Shown: positions 10,700 to 22,935, numbered from the stretch's first letter. The stretch is 64,000 bases of DNA from Pinus tabuliformis (GCA_031772625.1 CM062811.1:650382871-650446870), one strand, 5' to 3'. Made by a program: numbers and translations. Notes: generated by a model not told the origin, from the sequence alone.

Positions 10700-11940
10700 C
10701 ATCAAAAGCATACCTTTTTAGTACTCCACACTTGGGATATGGTAAGTATGGATTTTGTTTTAGGCTTACCAAAGACTCAAAGGGGTAATGACTCAATTTT
10801 TGATGTAGTAGACAAATTTTCAAAAGTAGAACATTTTATTCCATGCTATAAAAATAGTGATGCTACTCACATTGCTAATTTGTTTTTCAAGGAGATAGTA
10901 AGATTGCATGGGTTGCCTAAGCGTATTGTCTGAAACAGAGATTCCAAATTTGTTGGACATTTCTGAAGGACATTATGGAAGAAATTGGGAGCTAAATTAA
11001 GTTTCATTTTTGCCTATTACCCACAAACTGATGGACAGACTAAAGTTGTGAACAGGAGTTTGGGCAATCTTTTGAGAAGTCTTACTACAGAACATCCAAA
11101 ACAATAGGATCAAGTATTGGCACAAGCTAAATATGCATATAATGACTCACCTAATAGGAGTACATGACAAATTCCATTCCATATTGTTTATGGAATGCAT
11201 CCAAGAGGAGTCTCTGAGTTGAGAAACTTGGGAAAAGAAGAGATGGGAAGTGCAGAGGGAGAAGATTTTGCTTCTGAAATGCAAACAATACATGAATAAG
11301 TGAAATAGCAACTGCAAGATAGCAACATCAAGTACAAGACCAGAGAAGACATGAGAAGAAGATAAGTGAATTTTGAAGTTGGGGATTTGTTATTAGCACA
11401 CCTCGAAAAAGAAATATTTCCAAAGAGGGAGTATAATAAATTAAAGTTCAAGAAAATTGAACCATGCGGAGTGTTAAGGAAGTTTTTAGCAAATGCATAT
11501 GAGATTGAACTACCCCATGATGTTGGAATATCTCCAATCTTTAATGTTGCAAACTTGTACAAGTATGAAGGTGAAACTGCAGATGATATAGCACAAGATC
11601 AAGAGATACAAGAGATTGACTGGGTAAAGTAGTTACCTACAACAAAAGAGTTACAACCAGAAAGGATTTTGGACAAGAAGGTGTTCAAGAAGACCAGAGG
11701 ACAAGAGAAATTTCAATACTTGATAAAATGGAAGGATCAGCCAACTGGTGAAGCTACTTGGGTAACAGAAAGCATGCTACAGAAGCTGGGCAGTTCTGTA
11801 AGGGAGCTCATGGACAAGAGCCCATGAAGAATTTTGTCCTCAGGAGTCTGATGCAGGAGCATAAGACTTTGAGGGAAAAATCTTCCAACTTATTCCAAAA
11901 ATACAAAAAAATCTACAAGAAAAGGAGTGGGATCCTTTAG
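10700..11940 (+). mobile_element. Ty3/Gypsy chromovirus remnant: integrase core to chromodomain
   Basis: Plus-strand text gives [17 protein letters not shown], then [15 protein letters not shown] of the integrase core, FEVGDLLLAHL and YEIELPHD of the integrase C-terminus, and finally YLIKWKDQPTGEATWV, a chromodomain as in chromoviruses. It begins in mid-integrase next to the Athila-like LTR and is opposite in orientation, so the Athila-like element may have inserted into it. Gag, protease and RT are not in the window. Broken, about five or more breaks. Confidence 0.8.
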
Positions 11941-11949
11941 CCATCAATT

Positions 11950-13330
11950 TCCATGTTTTTCTAGTTAACATAGAGATAGAATTTAGGGATGAATCATGTT
12001 GTAATAAATGCCAAATAGTTGACAATAGTGGAGGTTTTCGAGGAGATGTCCTCGCTAACTATACAGGATTAGTTAAAGCATAATAGAGGTTCTCGACGAG
12101 GATGTTCCCCTGAACTGATATTTGCATTAAATAAGCCCCTATTTTAAGGATCTCGTTGTTAATACGAACCAGTATAAGTGTAATTTGGATGCAATTGTAA
12201 GGGGATTTGGACCGCAGGCTTTTGATTGCATATTTTCTAAGGAAAAGGGTTATTTTCTCTATGCATTGGTCGATCCCAAAGGCGTGGTGATCTCTGAAAA
12301 ACTTTTCTGTGCATCTGAACTATGTTTACCTGTAAGTCTTTAATTATGCATGCATCGGTTTCGTTGTTTTCTTTCTAAGTCTGAATATCAGTGATTTAGC
12401 CTTGTTTTCTAATTAATACTTTGGTTTCTAATTAATACTTCTATTGGAGCCTTTAGACTGTGTTTTCCTTCATATCGGAGAGCCTGGCTTCTTTATTTTC
12501 TTACAGAGTTCCGCAGGCAAAACTTTGCTTTACATAGAGAAACCGTGAAAATACTTAGCCGGAGCAGAGTTTCGGACTTGAAACTCTATCAAATAGGGTC
12601 GATACCCTTATTGGGTCCAAACCCTTTTTCTCATCGTTGAGTTAGAGGGGGGAGGAACTAACCTTTTAAAAGTGCCGAAGTCCGATGTCCGATCTGAACC
12701 CTTATAAGGGTGGTTCTATAATTTATCGGCCCCTGACTTATCGGATCGCAAGACCCAAGGCAGAAGAGGTTGGAAAGGAGGCTTTGGAGTCGCCGATTGT
12801 GATCTCCGATAACACTACGTGTTATCACATCGGGGAAAGGAGCATTTAAAAGGGCCGATAGTTGGACCCACCGATAGTGTTAAATGCATAAGCACATTTC
12901 TTTGAAAACAAGCGCCGATAGTGTATTTTTGGTATTAACATTTCCCTTATAAAAACCCACCGATAGTGTAGTTCCGTGGAATTAGCACTGTGACCATTCA
13001 TAAGTCACCGATAGTGTTATTTTTTTCCTTGGAATAGAAGCCCGTCGACTGTGTATTTTACATTTAAAACGCATTTCCCTTAGTTTACAGTGTCAAAAGT
13101 GTAATTTACACTACTTATGTTATTTCCCATTCAAAAGCCCTTTGATAGCATATTTTTATAATTCCTGTGGAATTATAGTCCCAATAGTGGAAAGGAGGCC
13201 TTATGGTGAAATTTGTTTCTGCTAACAAGGGTTGGGGTGATTAAGAAGGAAAGCGGGGTGATTGGAAGGAAAAAGGGCATTGTTATAATATTCAATCTAG
13301 CAATAGATGATTGATACTATAGTGAGAGAA
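11950..13330 (+). repeat. LTR-like DNA after the chromovirus remnant
   Basis: A purine-rich AAGAAAAGGAGTGGG at about 11,918-11,932 directly follows the chromodomain part and could be the polypurine tract, which would make the DNA after it the 3' LTR. No second copy exists to prove this. It holds paired CGAGGAGATGTCCTCG-type palindromes near 12,040, a perfect 8-bp inverted repeat GATAACAC-TAC-GTGTTATC near 12,810, and the CCGATAGTGT repeat. Confidence 0.4.
12855..13055 (+). repeat. Degenerate ~45-bp repeats carrying CCGATAGTGT
   Basis: CCGATAGTGT occurs at 12,871, 12,915, 12,960 and 13,008, spaced 44, 45 and 48 bp, with weaker relatives at 12,855 and 13,044. Between them recur T-rich and CCCTTA-like words. 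It reads as a decayed tandem array of about five units. Confidence 0.65.
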
Positions 13331-14300
13331 GAAGAAGGGTTTCAGTCAAATTTAGAAGAAACTATGAATTTAGAAGAAACTATGTCAGAATTTGGGTGTT
13401 TGTCTATATTGCCTGTACCCAAGCCACCAGGTTGCTTCTTGTTTGACAGAAACTGAAATATTTTCTGATTTATGTTTGCTCTCATGCACTGCTTCCACAT
13501 CATATCTCTAATTGACAGGTGAAGAATGAAAACATACCATGAAACATCCAGGACCAAGCTAGAAATAGAGTTCAAGTTATAGATATAGGTCATTTGAACT
13601 AATTAGAGTTCCCCCATGAGTAATTTCTCGTACTTTCCTCGTCAATAAAATAGACTGCTAGGAGACATGTTTTGGAAGCAGTTTTGATTAGTAGTTCTAT
13701 GAGAGGCTACCTCTTGGAGTGGGAACCACAACCATAGGTAATCATTAGGGTTAGGGTTTTAGTATTAGGGAAAAGTTACTAGGAAAATTTTCTAGGGTTT
13801 TTATCGCATGAAAAGAGGCTAAATATGTGCTTTTAAGGTTTGAACATGTGTAAACAAGTGTAAGGAATCTATTCATAGCACCAAAGGTTCGAAGGGCTCC
13901 ATGTTTATGAAGGGTCATGCAGCTGCATGCATAAAAGAGAAAATGCAACACTAGGTCATTGACATTTTAAGTAAGAAGGTGAATGCATGATATAATGCAG
14001 TAGGAAGAGATAGAATGCCATGTAATGCTATGTAAATGCAAAGAAGAAATCAACTAATTGTAATTAAGAGACCCATGTCATGCATATGCAGAGATTTCAT
14101 AAATGTCATGTAGCAATGATTATTGCAGGAATATGAATACAAGCTGGTGGCATAATATGGTGCAGAAAACTAAACTACCTACAATAAACAAAACATAGCA
14201 AAGCGTATTTAAACCATATAGAAAATCCTAAGAAACAAACCCTAATTAGAAAACTTGGATAAGTAAACCTTAATTAAAAAACCCTAACTAGCCTAAACCT
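13331..14300. other. No gene recognised
   Basis: Only short open frames without family resemblance. It includes TTAGGGTTAGGGTTTTAG near 13,745 and, on the other strand, scattered AAACCCTAA-like words near 14,235-14,320. These are too short and irregular to be telomeric arrays. Confidence 0.4.
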
Positions 14301-16900
14301 AAAACCCTAATTTAACTAGAGAGGAGGTCAAGTCATGTGAAATCAAACTTCCAATGTAGCCACTGTAGTAGTTTCCAACCCACAAAAACAAAGATGTCAG
14401 CGATTAGAATCAGTATAGAGAATTGTGAAAAAATAATAATGCTTACCTGTGAAACTTGCACAATAGCAAGAAGGCCGCGTCTACCTTCAGGAAAACATGA
14501 TAGAAAATACTATTCAATCCAAGTTGCAATACTATCCTGGTTAATAGAATTATAAACTTGAAAACCATAATCATCCATCCATGAGATGCATTCGTTCATG
14601 CTTAACCCTAAATTCAATGCAAGTGAGGCAAGATGTTGTCTGGTTGCAGAGGAATTAGCTAGATAATATCCTTCGAGTCATTCATAAATCGTATCATGAT
14701 ATTGGGGATGATCAACTTCATGGCTCCAAAAATATGGGTGTTCACCGGGTGCAACAAAGATACCAATGAATTGAAGCACAAAAACCCTAATTTCAGAAAC
14801 CTTAGTTTCAAGTTGTTCATGGATTTCATCAAGGACGTGAGGACCTCACATGACCTTCATCGGAAGCTGAAGTGCCTCACTTTCTAGACAAATTTTTGAA
14901 CCCTCAAAAGCTAGGTCATCAAATATCAGTGTTTTCATAAGATCAACCAGTGAATGCATATGGTCATCATTAGATGTGACAAGACAACCATCAGTGAATA
15001 AATTGTTGGTTTCATCGAATTTTCTAACAAGGATCAAATGGTTTCCCAAAAGATCAGATTCTTTAGATTCCCAAGAAGGAGGTGAACTAACAAGATGAAT
15101 TTACGAAAAAAATCAAGTATTGTGGTTTTCTTGCTCACATATAGTGGAATACTTGACAACATCATCTTGTACCTGATGACAATTTACACCAGTAAAGGAA
15201 GAATAAAAAATAATTTAAATAATGGTTGGTGTACTCTGCTTAGAAGACAAGTATCATGTATCGACTGACAGAGTGTGGAAAGATGTTCTTGGAGAAACAC
15301 CATTCGAATCAAAGGATTTCCAAGATGAACCTGCATCTGCTAAGATGATGCTGAGAGGAGAGTGGAATGCATAAACCCTAATTTGACGAACCCTAATTTG
15401 ACTTAGTTCAGGGTCTCAACAAGATCTTCAGGACCTCACATAACCATCAACAAAAGCTAAAGTTCCTCAACTTCCTGATGAGTCCCCCAACCCTTGAAAG
15501 GTGAATCGTCAAATTTTGGTGGCTTCATAAGATCAATAAGTGAATGTGAACAATTGTTAACAATAGTATCAGTTTAGATATTATCGACATGGTGACAATT
15601 GTCAAATTCATTAATTCGATCAGATGGGGTATCTGACACATAAGACTCATCTTGGATCAAGTGAAAATAGGTTGACCGGGGCACTACCTTGAACTTCATG
15701 CAATGTCAAATCTTCTTCTTTAGTTGGTAAATATTGTAGATTGAAAAGATCACATATAGGAGATTCAACATTTGCATCCTTTGATTGTGAGGTAACACTA
15801 TCATGTATCTTATCATAATTAAAACTAGTAGGAAGAATATCTAATGAATTCGCAGTTAAAATAGATCTATGACTTACACCCCACACATTAGTGTCAACTT
15901 GAGGAATAAATGATTCTTCATGCGTCATTCTCCATGGATTTGATAGGAAATTCAACTTTATCTTAGACAAGACCTAAGTCATTTCCAACATGTGAATGGA
16001 ATTCAAGAATAAAATCAGGCATATGTTTAACAAGATCGAGTTGGGTTTCATCAACAAGAAGAGATGTTACATCAACTTGATATTCATGTTCATATTTAAC
16101 AGGATATATGAGAGTTTCGGGAGCTAGACGACTTGATTCCTTTCCCTGCAAACATTCTTCATAATTTAAATTATTTACGACCACAATTTCATTAGGTAAT
16201 GAATTTGAATGAGTATGGGGAATTTCACATGCAGTAATTTCCTCCTTGGCGGCTTAAGGACTTTTCTGACTCGCAGAGATAGGAAAGACAAGATTAGGGA
16301 TAAGATTGGGCCAATTTGTAACTTGCAGGTTATCATGATGACCGAGATTCATTTCAAATTAAGCATGTTGTATAGAAAAATAAACCAAACAGAAAAATTT
16401 GTCGCACAAATACACCAAGTCTACGTCTCTTTCAAGAAATTCACAACAAATATGAATAAACCTACCAACAAAATCTTCTAATGATTCTTCGGGCTTCATC
16501 ATGAGTTGATTTATCCTTTAAAAAACATCTTGAAAATTGTGCCTGTCAAAGGCTTGATGGAGCTCACTGATGAGTTGCTCGAACGAGTGGATTGAAGCAG
16601 TTGGAAACATGTGGAACCACTACTTGGCGCGACCTTCAAGTGTGAGGGTGAACAATCTTCCCATAACATCCTTGTAGTGTATTCCGTTGGAGTGACAGAA
16701 ACTAATGACTTGACAAATATGTTCAAATACTGGTGTTCGACCCTCGTGATCAAACTTCCACTATGACAAGTGATAGACTATTTCCATGCTCACCAAAAGA
16801 TTAATTCTTTTCAAAAATCAGCCAGGGATAGAGATTCAAGATTGAACCATTTAAATATATGAAACCAAAATACAGTCTCTAAGGGCTCATCTTGTCATCT
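14300..16900 (-). mobile_element. Decayed Ty3/Gypsy-type gag relic
   Basis: Between about 16,520 and 16,760 the minus strand gives RLFTLTLEGRAK, WFHMFPTASIHSFEQLI and ELHQAFDRHNF, a recognisable capsid-homology block of plant Gypsy gag. Downstream on the same strand (16,184 to 14,846) are acidic, Leu-rich open stretches such as LVKHMPDFILEFHSHVGND that may be the rest of gag or a linker. No protease, RT or LTR is recognised. Broken with many breaks, probably very old; the edges are approximate. Confidence 0.5.
14820..15655 (-). repeat. Duplicated ~240-bp module, two diverged copies
   Basis: Copies at about 14,820-15,060 and 15,415-15,655 share, in order, AAGGACNTNAGGACCTCACAT-like text, GAAGTGCCTCA / AAGTTCCTCA, TTCATAAGATCAA and CAGTGAATG / AAGTGAATG. 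On the minus strand both read HSL[VI]DLMK followed by a DD-x3-F motif. Probably an old internal duplication in the relic. Confidence 0.5.
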
Positions 16901-19400
16901 AGCCCTCCTTCTAGCATCAAAATATACTGACAAGATGGAATGTAGCACCAATAGCTAGGGGTCCTCCTCGATTTGAAGTCCCAATTAGACCTCACATCGT
17001 TTGGGATAGGAGCCCCATCCAGTATGTGGTCCCGACTTCTACCATGAATATTTCACTTTTAGCTATCAAATCAAAAGATGTAAGAGTGAGAACAAGAATG
17101 AAATGCCTAGACAATGAAACAAATTCAGCCCAAGAAAGACAAACTACAAAAATAGGTACAAGCAAGTCACCACAATACTAAGAATAGGTATGCCATGAGA
17201 GGGATCAGTGAACCAAAACCCAATCACACATACATGAACAAGAACATGGCAAAGGTTAATTGAAAATTTGTTAACAATAGATCACTAACATGGCATGGAA
17301 TAAGTAAGCAGATATTCGAAAGAAAACATACATGCAACAACTACAAACTAGTCCATAACATATTGCATGTATGAAAGCACACATACAAATGTAGTGATAA
17401 TATCAAACAACCAATATAATTACTATGAATAAGCATGGGAATTAGTGCAAAAAATGAAGAACATATTATTAATGTTGCTACAAATGCAAGTACATATCAT
17501 GCAATTCATCAAAGCCCAACAGTGGGCCATGGGCTTCTCATGCCATTATACAATGCAAAACCCTATCCTCACTTCAACTCACCCTCATAGCTTCCAAGGG
17601 TAGAGTGCCTCTAGCTCTCAAGAACAAATAAACCATCTACTACTAGTCCCAGATCAAGTGCTAAAGGTTCCCCCCAAATGAGGCATGAAGGTTTACTTGT
17701 AGAAGTGAGGAGGGTGACCTTTCATCTACTCTCATGACGCTTGACCTTCTGCACCATTCTCTCATGTATGACTATTATGTGCCCAATTAATCTCTACATA
17801 GCTATGGGAATTATGATCAGAAATATGTACATATTGATAGAAGAGGAATTGTGAAGAGAATAGAGAGGGTTGTTGGAAAAACTAACGTCAGGGTATAATG
17901 TTGTTGCAAATTTATGGTGACCCATATAGGTTGATGAATAGGGTGGTAATGTTCATTTGTTGTGTGAATGTTTATTTTTTTGGTAATACACCTGCCATCA
18001 ATGGTTGATGAACTGCCTTGTTAACTAGATGGATCTAGTCAACATGTTTGTCAAAACCCTAGTTGTGCAACTTCTTGCAAGAAAAATTGATCCCTCCTCA
18101 TAGATCAACATTCTTGCTTCTTTTCCTCTACTTGCAATCAAATTACATTGGTCATACATACATTCCAACAAAGAATGGAATTAAAAATGTAATCACTTGA
18201 TTGAAAGAAAGACACTAATTGGGACTCTTATGTAGCCCCTTTCAACACCACAATGTCATTATGGTATGTATAGCTTACGCAGGAGCCATGACATAACTCA
18301 GGAGGTAGCTCTATCATTTGATATATCATGAAAAATGACCCTAGGACTTGTCCTCATCCGCAGATATGAATAGAACTTCCTAAATGATGTCACTTTGGTT
18401 ACAACTCTGAATATTTTGTGATGACCACAACAATGTGAACCAATAAGTGAGTTGTAACATAGTGATTTGGGTATCATATTCTTGGTGAGGTATTCCTTTG
18501 TCAAGTTCCCAACCTCATTTGTTCCTGTGCATTGTTCCAACTAATCTTGGGCATCTTCTTTTACCTAGGTAATTTAAGTCACATTTGATCCATCTTTTTT
18601 TTATGCTAGTGTTTGGGTGTTGTGGTGCCTCCAAACATTTCCAACCTTATTCATACATGCCAAGATCTTATTACCTTGATCCCTTGTCCTTTCTCTTAGT
18701 CCACCCCTGGCTTCATTATGGTATATGCAACATCATGCAAGTGTATTATTTCCTAGATTAATATATGCTGGATGGATGCCCTTAATTGGTCCATGGGAAG
18801 TTTCACATAAATGTTTTAAATTTATTGAAAGGAAGACAAAGGTGTGTTAAAGTATTTATTGAATGTATTCACCAAGGTGTAAAGTTTCCAAATATGTGCA
18901 TGCCGAGAGTAAAACTGGTGACCAGGTTTAGGTTCACACTAGACTATTACATTTTCTTGATGGGCACCAAGGTCTCATTAAAACAATCATTCAGTGCATG
19001 CGTGGAAATCATGACACTCCATGATTTGACAATCCATTTGGTGTTCCTAAAAACTTCAACCAATATCAAAACTGACCTTGCTAAACTACATGATCCTTGA
19101 ATTCTCATATGTGCTCCAACCAAGTGACTTAAGGGTAAAACAGGTCGGTCACTTTGTTCAACAATAACCCAATACAACATGTGAAGAGCCTTATTCTCAG
19201 AAACAATGTTATGAATATATGTACTTAATGATGGCTCATTTCAACAGTTTCCTGAAATATTTTTTATGTCATAACAAGAAGCTAATCGCATTATGAGAAT
19301 GAAAATTTGGAATCCTATTACAAATCACAATGCATGTCAAAATTTATGGGCTAAAAGTAGTTATGTTTAGAAATGAAACTTGTGGAAGTCATAGAACCGC
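16900..19400. other. No gene recognised, 2.5 kb
   Basis: Short open frames on both strands with no motif I recognise. Base composition is like the surroundings. I see no tandem repeat, terminal repeat or RNA-like structure that I can support. Confidence 0.4.
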
Positions 19401-19489
19401 ATTCCAACATAGGGCACATCTATTGGTCACTTGTATAAGAACACGCAGTGAAATTTTATGAGTTTTGGGGGTCGTATGGTCATAGTTCA

Positions 19490-19860
19490 GGGGTAGGTTG
19501 CACTTCCAGAAACATGTTTGAGGATAAAAATCACGATTATGCGACCTAAGGGTAAGATAGATCGCGAGGTCACATTACAATGGAGGTCACAATATTTTGC
19601 TGCATTGTTGGGCACATCATTGCAACCTTGCGACCTGAGGAGAGGTCACATAGTCGCAATCAGGCAAAGTCGTATTTTATGGTTATGTGTTGAAAGTTTA
19701 AAATATGATTTTGTGACTAAGGGATAGGTCGCACAGTCACATACCAAGGTTACCATGACTTGACCCTGCAATTTGAGGTTGCAAACATCGACTAGTCGTA
19801 ATTTTTGTGTGATTTCTTTAGTCGTATTTTCACATTGTGACCTGCACAAAACTCATATCA
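19490..19860. repeat. Degenerate repeats with GCGACCT / AGGTCGCA / AGTCGCA words
   Basis: The words GCGACCTAAGGGTAAG, GCGACCTGAGGAGAGG, GTGACTAAGGGATAGG, AGGTCACA, AGTCGCAA and AGGTCGCACAGTCACA alternate in both orientations over ~370 bp. Nearly every unit pairs a GCGACC-type word with a nearby AGTCGCA or AGGTCGC word. It lies just left of the Helitron helicase C-terminus. Confidence 0.5.
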
Positions 19861-19979
19861 ACAAAAAAATTATTTCGAAAACATTAATAAAATTATAGAT
19901 ATAATAATAAAATTTAGATGACATGCATAAATATATATAAAATGAAATGTGAAGGGAATTTTGAAAAATAAACCCTTCA

Positions 19980-20210
19980 TAAAAATGTACTTAACGAGTA
20001 GCGGTGCATGTCAAATCTATACCCTGATGATGTGGCTACTTGTCCATGTGTTGATATATGATTTGGATCAAATGCAACTCTATCTAATTCCAAGCCCTAC
20101 GATTGATGTATTGTTCTAGCACAAGCTAGTTGTATTAGAAATTATTTATGTACTGTGATTTGAGAACTTTTACTATTACAAGCCAATTGTTTTGAAATGT
20201 GTAATATTGG
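19980..20210 (-). pseudogene. Helitron helicase C-terminal part (distal to the LTR insertion)
   Basis: The minus strand reads LIQLACARTIHQS, then GLELDRVAFDPNHISTHGQV, matching the C-terminal PIF1-type helicase block of Helitron proteins (family form IQLACARTIH-x-SQGL-x-LD-x2-AFDP, HGLVY-x-ALSR). The Gln of SQG is replaced by a stop (TAG), another stop (TAA) lies just upstream, and the ALSR motif is degraded, so it is a pseudogene. Its upstream coding sequence resumes at 26,872, beyond the inserted LTR element, in the same strand and compatible frame when one ATTGG copy is counted. Confidence 0.75.
20206..20210. repeat. Candidate target-site duplication ATTGG, left copy
   Basis: ATTGG directly precedes the TG that starts the left LTR; the same five bases occur at 26,871-26,875 directly after the right LTR. 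The first base of the right copy can also be counted as the last A of the LTR, so the exact cut is ambiguous by one base. Confidence 0.7.
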
Positions 20211-21238
20211 TGTTATAGGCCATTTGTCACATCTAGTCAATTAACCTGCAAACTGGATCAATCAACATCCTTTTACCCCTTAACATCATCATTGCACAAA
20301 GCCCTAAGCATGAATCTCCTTAATCCCAGAGTTTCTTCCTGAAACTGCCTCAAATTAGTCATTTTAAGCACCACTGCAGTATTTAAGGCCATGGACCTGC
20401 ATTCACCAGTAGGTTTCTCCATGCTGGGCAGTGTTGATCACTAACATGTTGCCTGTGTTGGGGTGCATTGATTTTAGAAATTCAAGAAAAATAAAAATAT
20501 TTTTGAAGCTTCCTCTTCCAAAATCTTCCAAGAGCTGTTACAACTATTTACCTCAGATAAAACTCTTGAATCTTATCCTATCATACCTTGGATTTTTCAT
20601 CCCTTATCCCTTGAGCTCATCATCCCATCAAGAGTGGATCTCAAGCGTAGATTGGTAAATGGATAAGAACTCCCAATTTACCATCCTCTTCTATATATTT
20701 GTGGCCATCCACAAGCTAGGGGTTGGCTTTTGGAGATAGATTATACCCTCATGTTGTTGTTGTGAAGAGTCATTATTCCATGCATTAGGGTAACATAGAC
20801 ATAAAATTTGTGACAAATAAGGGACAAGTCAACTTGGAAGAGCTCCTCTACAATATCAACTCCTATATTTGGTTGTACCTCACTCCATTTCTATTAATGA
20901 AAATATTTATTTGTTTTCCTATATGTGATGTTATGATTTCATGTATTTCAATTCCATGTTGATCCATTGAATAAAGTAATTAGATGATTACATAGATGTT
21001 GTAGATCATTGGTTTGTGTTGTTTGATTGTGCAAGTTCTAATTATAGCGATCAGAGCTAGGATTGGAACATTCAAGCCAAGATAGGTGCGAAGAATACTA
21101 CGTATCATAGGTAGGATTCATCCCATTATCCATTTTCTTTAAAGGAAACATTAGCTTCTTTGTCTTTCTATTGTTCTGGGCTAGGCCACCTAGTCTAGGG
21201 AAGATACTTCTATCCACAGTCGTAGACTCCGTATAAAA
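20211..21238 (+). repeat. Left (5') LTR
   Basis: Starts TGTTATAGGCCATTTGTCAC and aligns over its whole length with 25,878-26,871, for example the shared block TGTTGGGGTGCATTGATT and the end AAGATACTTCTATC followed by CGTAGA and GTATA. It carries a ~35-bp stretch near 20,815-20,860 that is absent from the right LTR. CTTCTATATATTTGTGG (20,688-20,704) may be the TATA region. Confidence 0.88.
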
Positions 21239-21241
21239 AAT

Positions 21242-21259
21242 TGGCGACTCCGTTGGGGA
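21242..21259 (+). other. Primer-binding site, tRNA-Arg type
   Basis: TGGCGACTCCGTTGGGGA, continuing ATTGAACCC, is complementary to the 3' end of plant tRNA-Arg(ACG) apart from C-to-T type differences. It lies three bases after the LTR end. tRNA-Arg priming is known for the Tat branch of Ty3/Gypsy elements. Confidence 0.8.
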
Positions 21260-21267
21260 TTGAACCC

Positions 21268-22050
21268 AAAATTTTTGGTTTCGTAGACTAAAGAGGTCTA
21301 GGCTAGAAACGTGTTTTAATGTCTTTAAATGTAGGCGCTGTCGTTTTTTTCCATCATTTCATTCCGGGGGTGATATCCCATTCCACACACGTAAATGGAT
21401 AGGATCATACTCCACATACCTTCGACTATATTGGATGGCGCTTCAAACACGAAAATTATATGGGAACACTATCATTGAATAATTACGCATTAGACAACAC
21501 TACTACAGACTGCACTTTCACGTACCGTCAAGTATATTTTGGAAGTCCACCATAGGTAATTTATATGCTCGCCATAAGTAACCGAGTTAGTCATCCTGTA
21601 TATTGTGATACACCGAAAACAACATTTGTGGATATTTCCTACATGTACGTTAAGTCCTTGGTTCTCCAAGGTGCACTTTTCAGTTCACGGTTGCTTGGTA
21701 ACCCTTTTGCCTAGTTACCCCTCTTTGTTTTTATTTGTGTCTTTAACTCATAAAATCAATTAACTGACTGGAAAACAACATCCTCCCCATGGAACAACTC
21801 ATTAGTAGATCTTAGGTGGAGACTAATAGCAATAGCTCCCGAGCCTATCAATCAAGGAAACCCCTCTGTTGTGAATCCTAGTAATTTTCCTCCTTTTGGA
21901 AATATTGGTGCTCCTTATATGGCAATGTTGTCCCTTCTCATATTTACCATTTCTTTACCAATTTGGTTATTTTCGACCCCTATGGTTCTGAATTTCCAAA
22001 ATTCTCCTTAACTAAGTTCTCCTCCACCTGAACAATATCAACCTCAAGTT
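21268..22050 (+). other. Leader between primer site and gag-like region
   Basis: About 780 bp with no capsid motif and no long open frame. The Pro-rich text just before 22,069 (PPPEQYQPQ) reads into the nucleocapsid-like part, so some of the upstream DNA may be decayed gag. Confidence 0.4.
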
Positions 22051-22068
22051 GATCCTAAATTTCACCCT

Positions 22069-22935
22069 TTGTCTTCTTCACCTGTTGTTTCTTCATCTCG
22101 TTCTTCATCCTCACCTGCTAAAAGTCTTGATCCTAGTAACCAAGAAGATAAGAAGAAGAAGAAGAAGAGGATGATGAAGAAGAAGCAAAATAAGCAAGGG
22201 AGAAATGAAGCATCCATTTCTATCGATGCAACTAGTATGGAGATATCTTCCAATCAGCCTCGTAAAGTTAAATTCCATTGCAAGTTATGTAAGGGTGACC
22301 ACTGTCTGAGAGATCGTCCTAGTACTCCCAAGGTATTAGAAGTGTGGTCCACAGGCTCACATCAGCCTCTGGAGCTCATGTTGGTGATAAACCATTACCT
22401 AGTGATAGTAAGGCCCACTTGGAAGAAGGGTAAAGTCAAATTTCCCTACAAGTTATGTGAATGGAATCATCCTATTCACCTTTGTCCTTATATGGATGAA
22501 GCCTCAAAATTGTTGGACAACCTTACATCTTCTCAACCCTATCTTCCAGCTAGTTATCTAAATCTTTCCCCTAATTCTCCACTAGTGTATGAAGTGATTG
22601 ATCATAATTCATCTCTAGTCAATCCCACTCTCTCTAAACTTGAATCCCATGAGTCTGTTCTCGACCAAAAATTGGTTGAGAAAATGGTTGTCTCGATTCC
22701 ACCTTTAGTTGATCGTACCTTTCTCGTAGAGAGTGAACTTCATACCACTCAGGTTCTTCTTATTTCTTCAGATTCCAATGAACTAGGAAGAAATCCTCTC
22801 TTCCCACATTACAAGGGGGAAGTTCTCCCAAAACACCCCCTCCAATTAGTGTGGTCACTTCCTTTGATGGAATCAGCTGGCAGGATATTTTCTTCCGCCT
22901 TATATGCCCTTCCAGATCATATTACAAGCTTATAA
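22069..22935 (+). CDS. Gag C-terminal (nucleocapsid-like) part of the 20.2-26.9 kb element
   Basis: Residues 1-45 are Ser/Pro-rich and then strongly basic (KKKKKKRMMKKKQNKQGR), as expected for nucleic-acid binding. At about residues 70-85 there is CKLCKGDHCLRDR, and at 130-150 YKLCEWNHPIHLCPYMDEA; both are versions of the C-x2-C-x4-H-x4-C knuckle followed by P-x-MDEASKLL seen in plant Gypsy gag. The remainder is Pro/Leu/Ser-rich linker. The capsid-homology domain normally in front is not seen. Part of a broken fossil. Confidence 0.65.
   Translation: MSSSPVVSSSRSSSSPAKSLDPSNQEDKKKKKKRMMKKKQNKQGRNEASISIDATSMEISSNQPRKVKFHCKLCKGDHCLRDRPSTPKVLEVWSTGSHQPLELMLVINHYLVIVRPTWKKGKVKFPYKLCEWNHPIHLCPYMDEASKLLDNLTSSQPYLPASYLNLSPNSPLVYEVIDHNSSLVNPTLSKLESHESVLDQKLVEKMVVSIPPLVDRTFLVESELHTTQVLLISSDSNELGRNPLFPHYKGEVLPKHPLQLVWSLPLMESAGRIFSSALYALPDHITSL

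Noticed and set aside
13740-14320. Telomere-like TTAGGG / CCCTAAA words
   Set aside because: Only a few irregular units in both orientations; AAACCCTAA is common in plant DNA.
18786-19100. 104-codon plus ORF
   Set aside because: No motif, no neighbour support, composition like the flanks.
20431-20658. ORF repeated at 26,124-26,327
   Set aside because: Both lie in the paired LTRs, so the similarity is explained by the LTRs.
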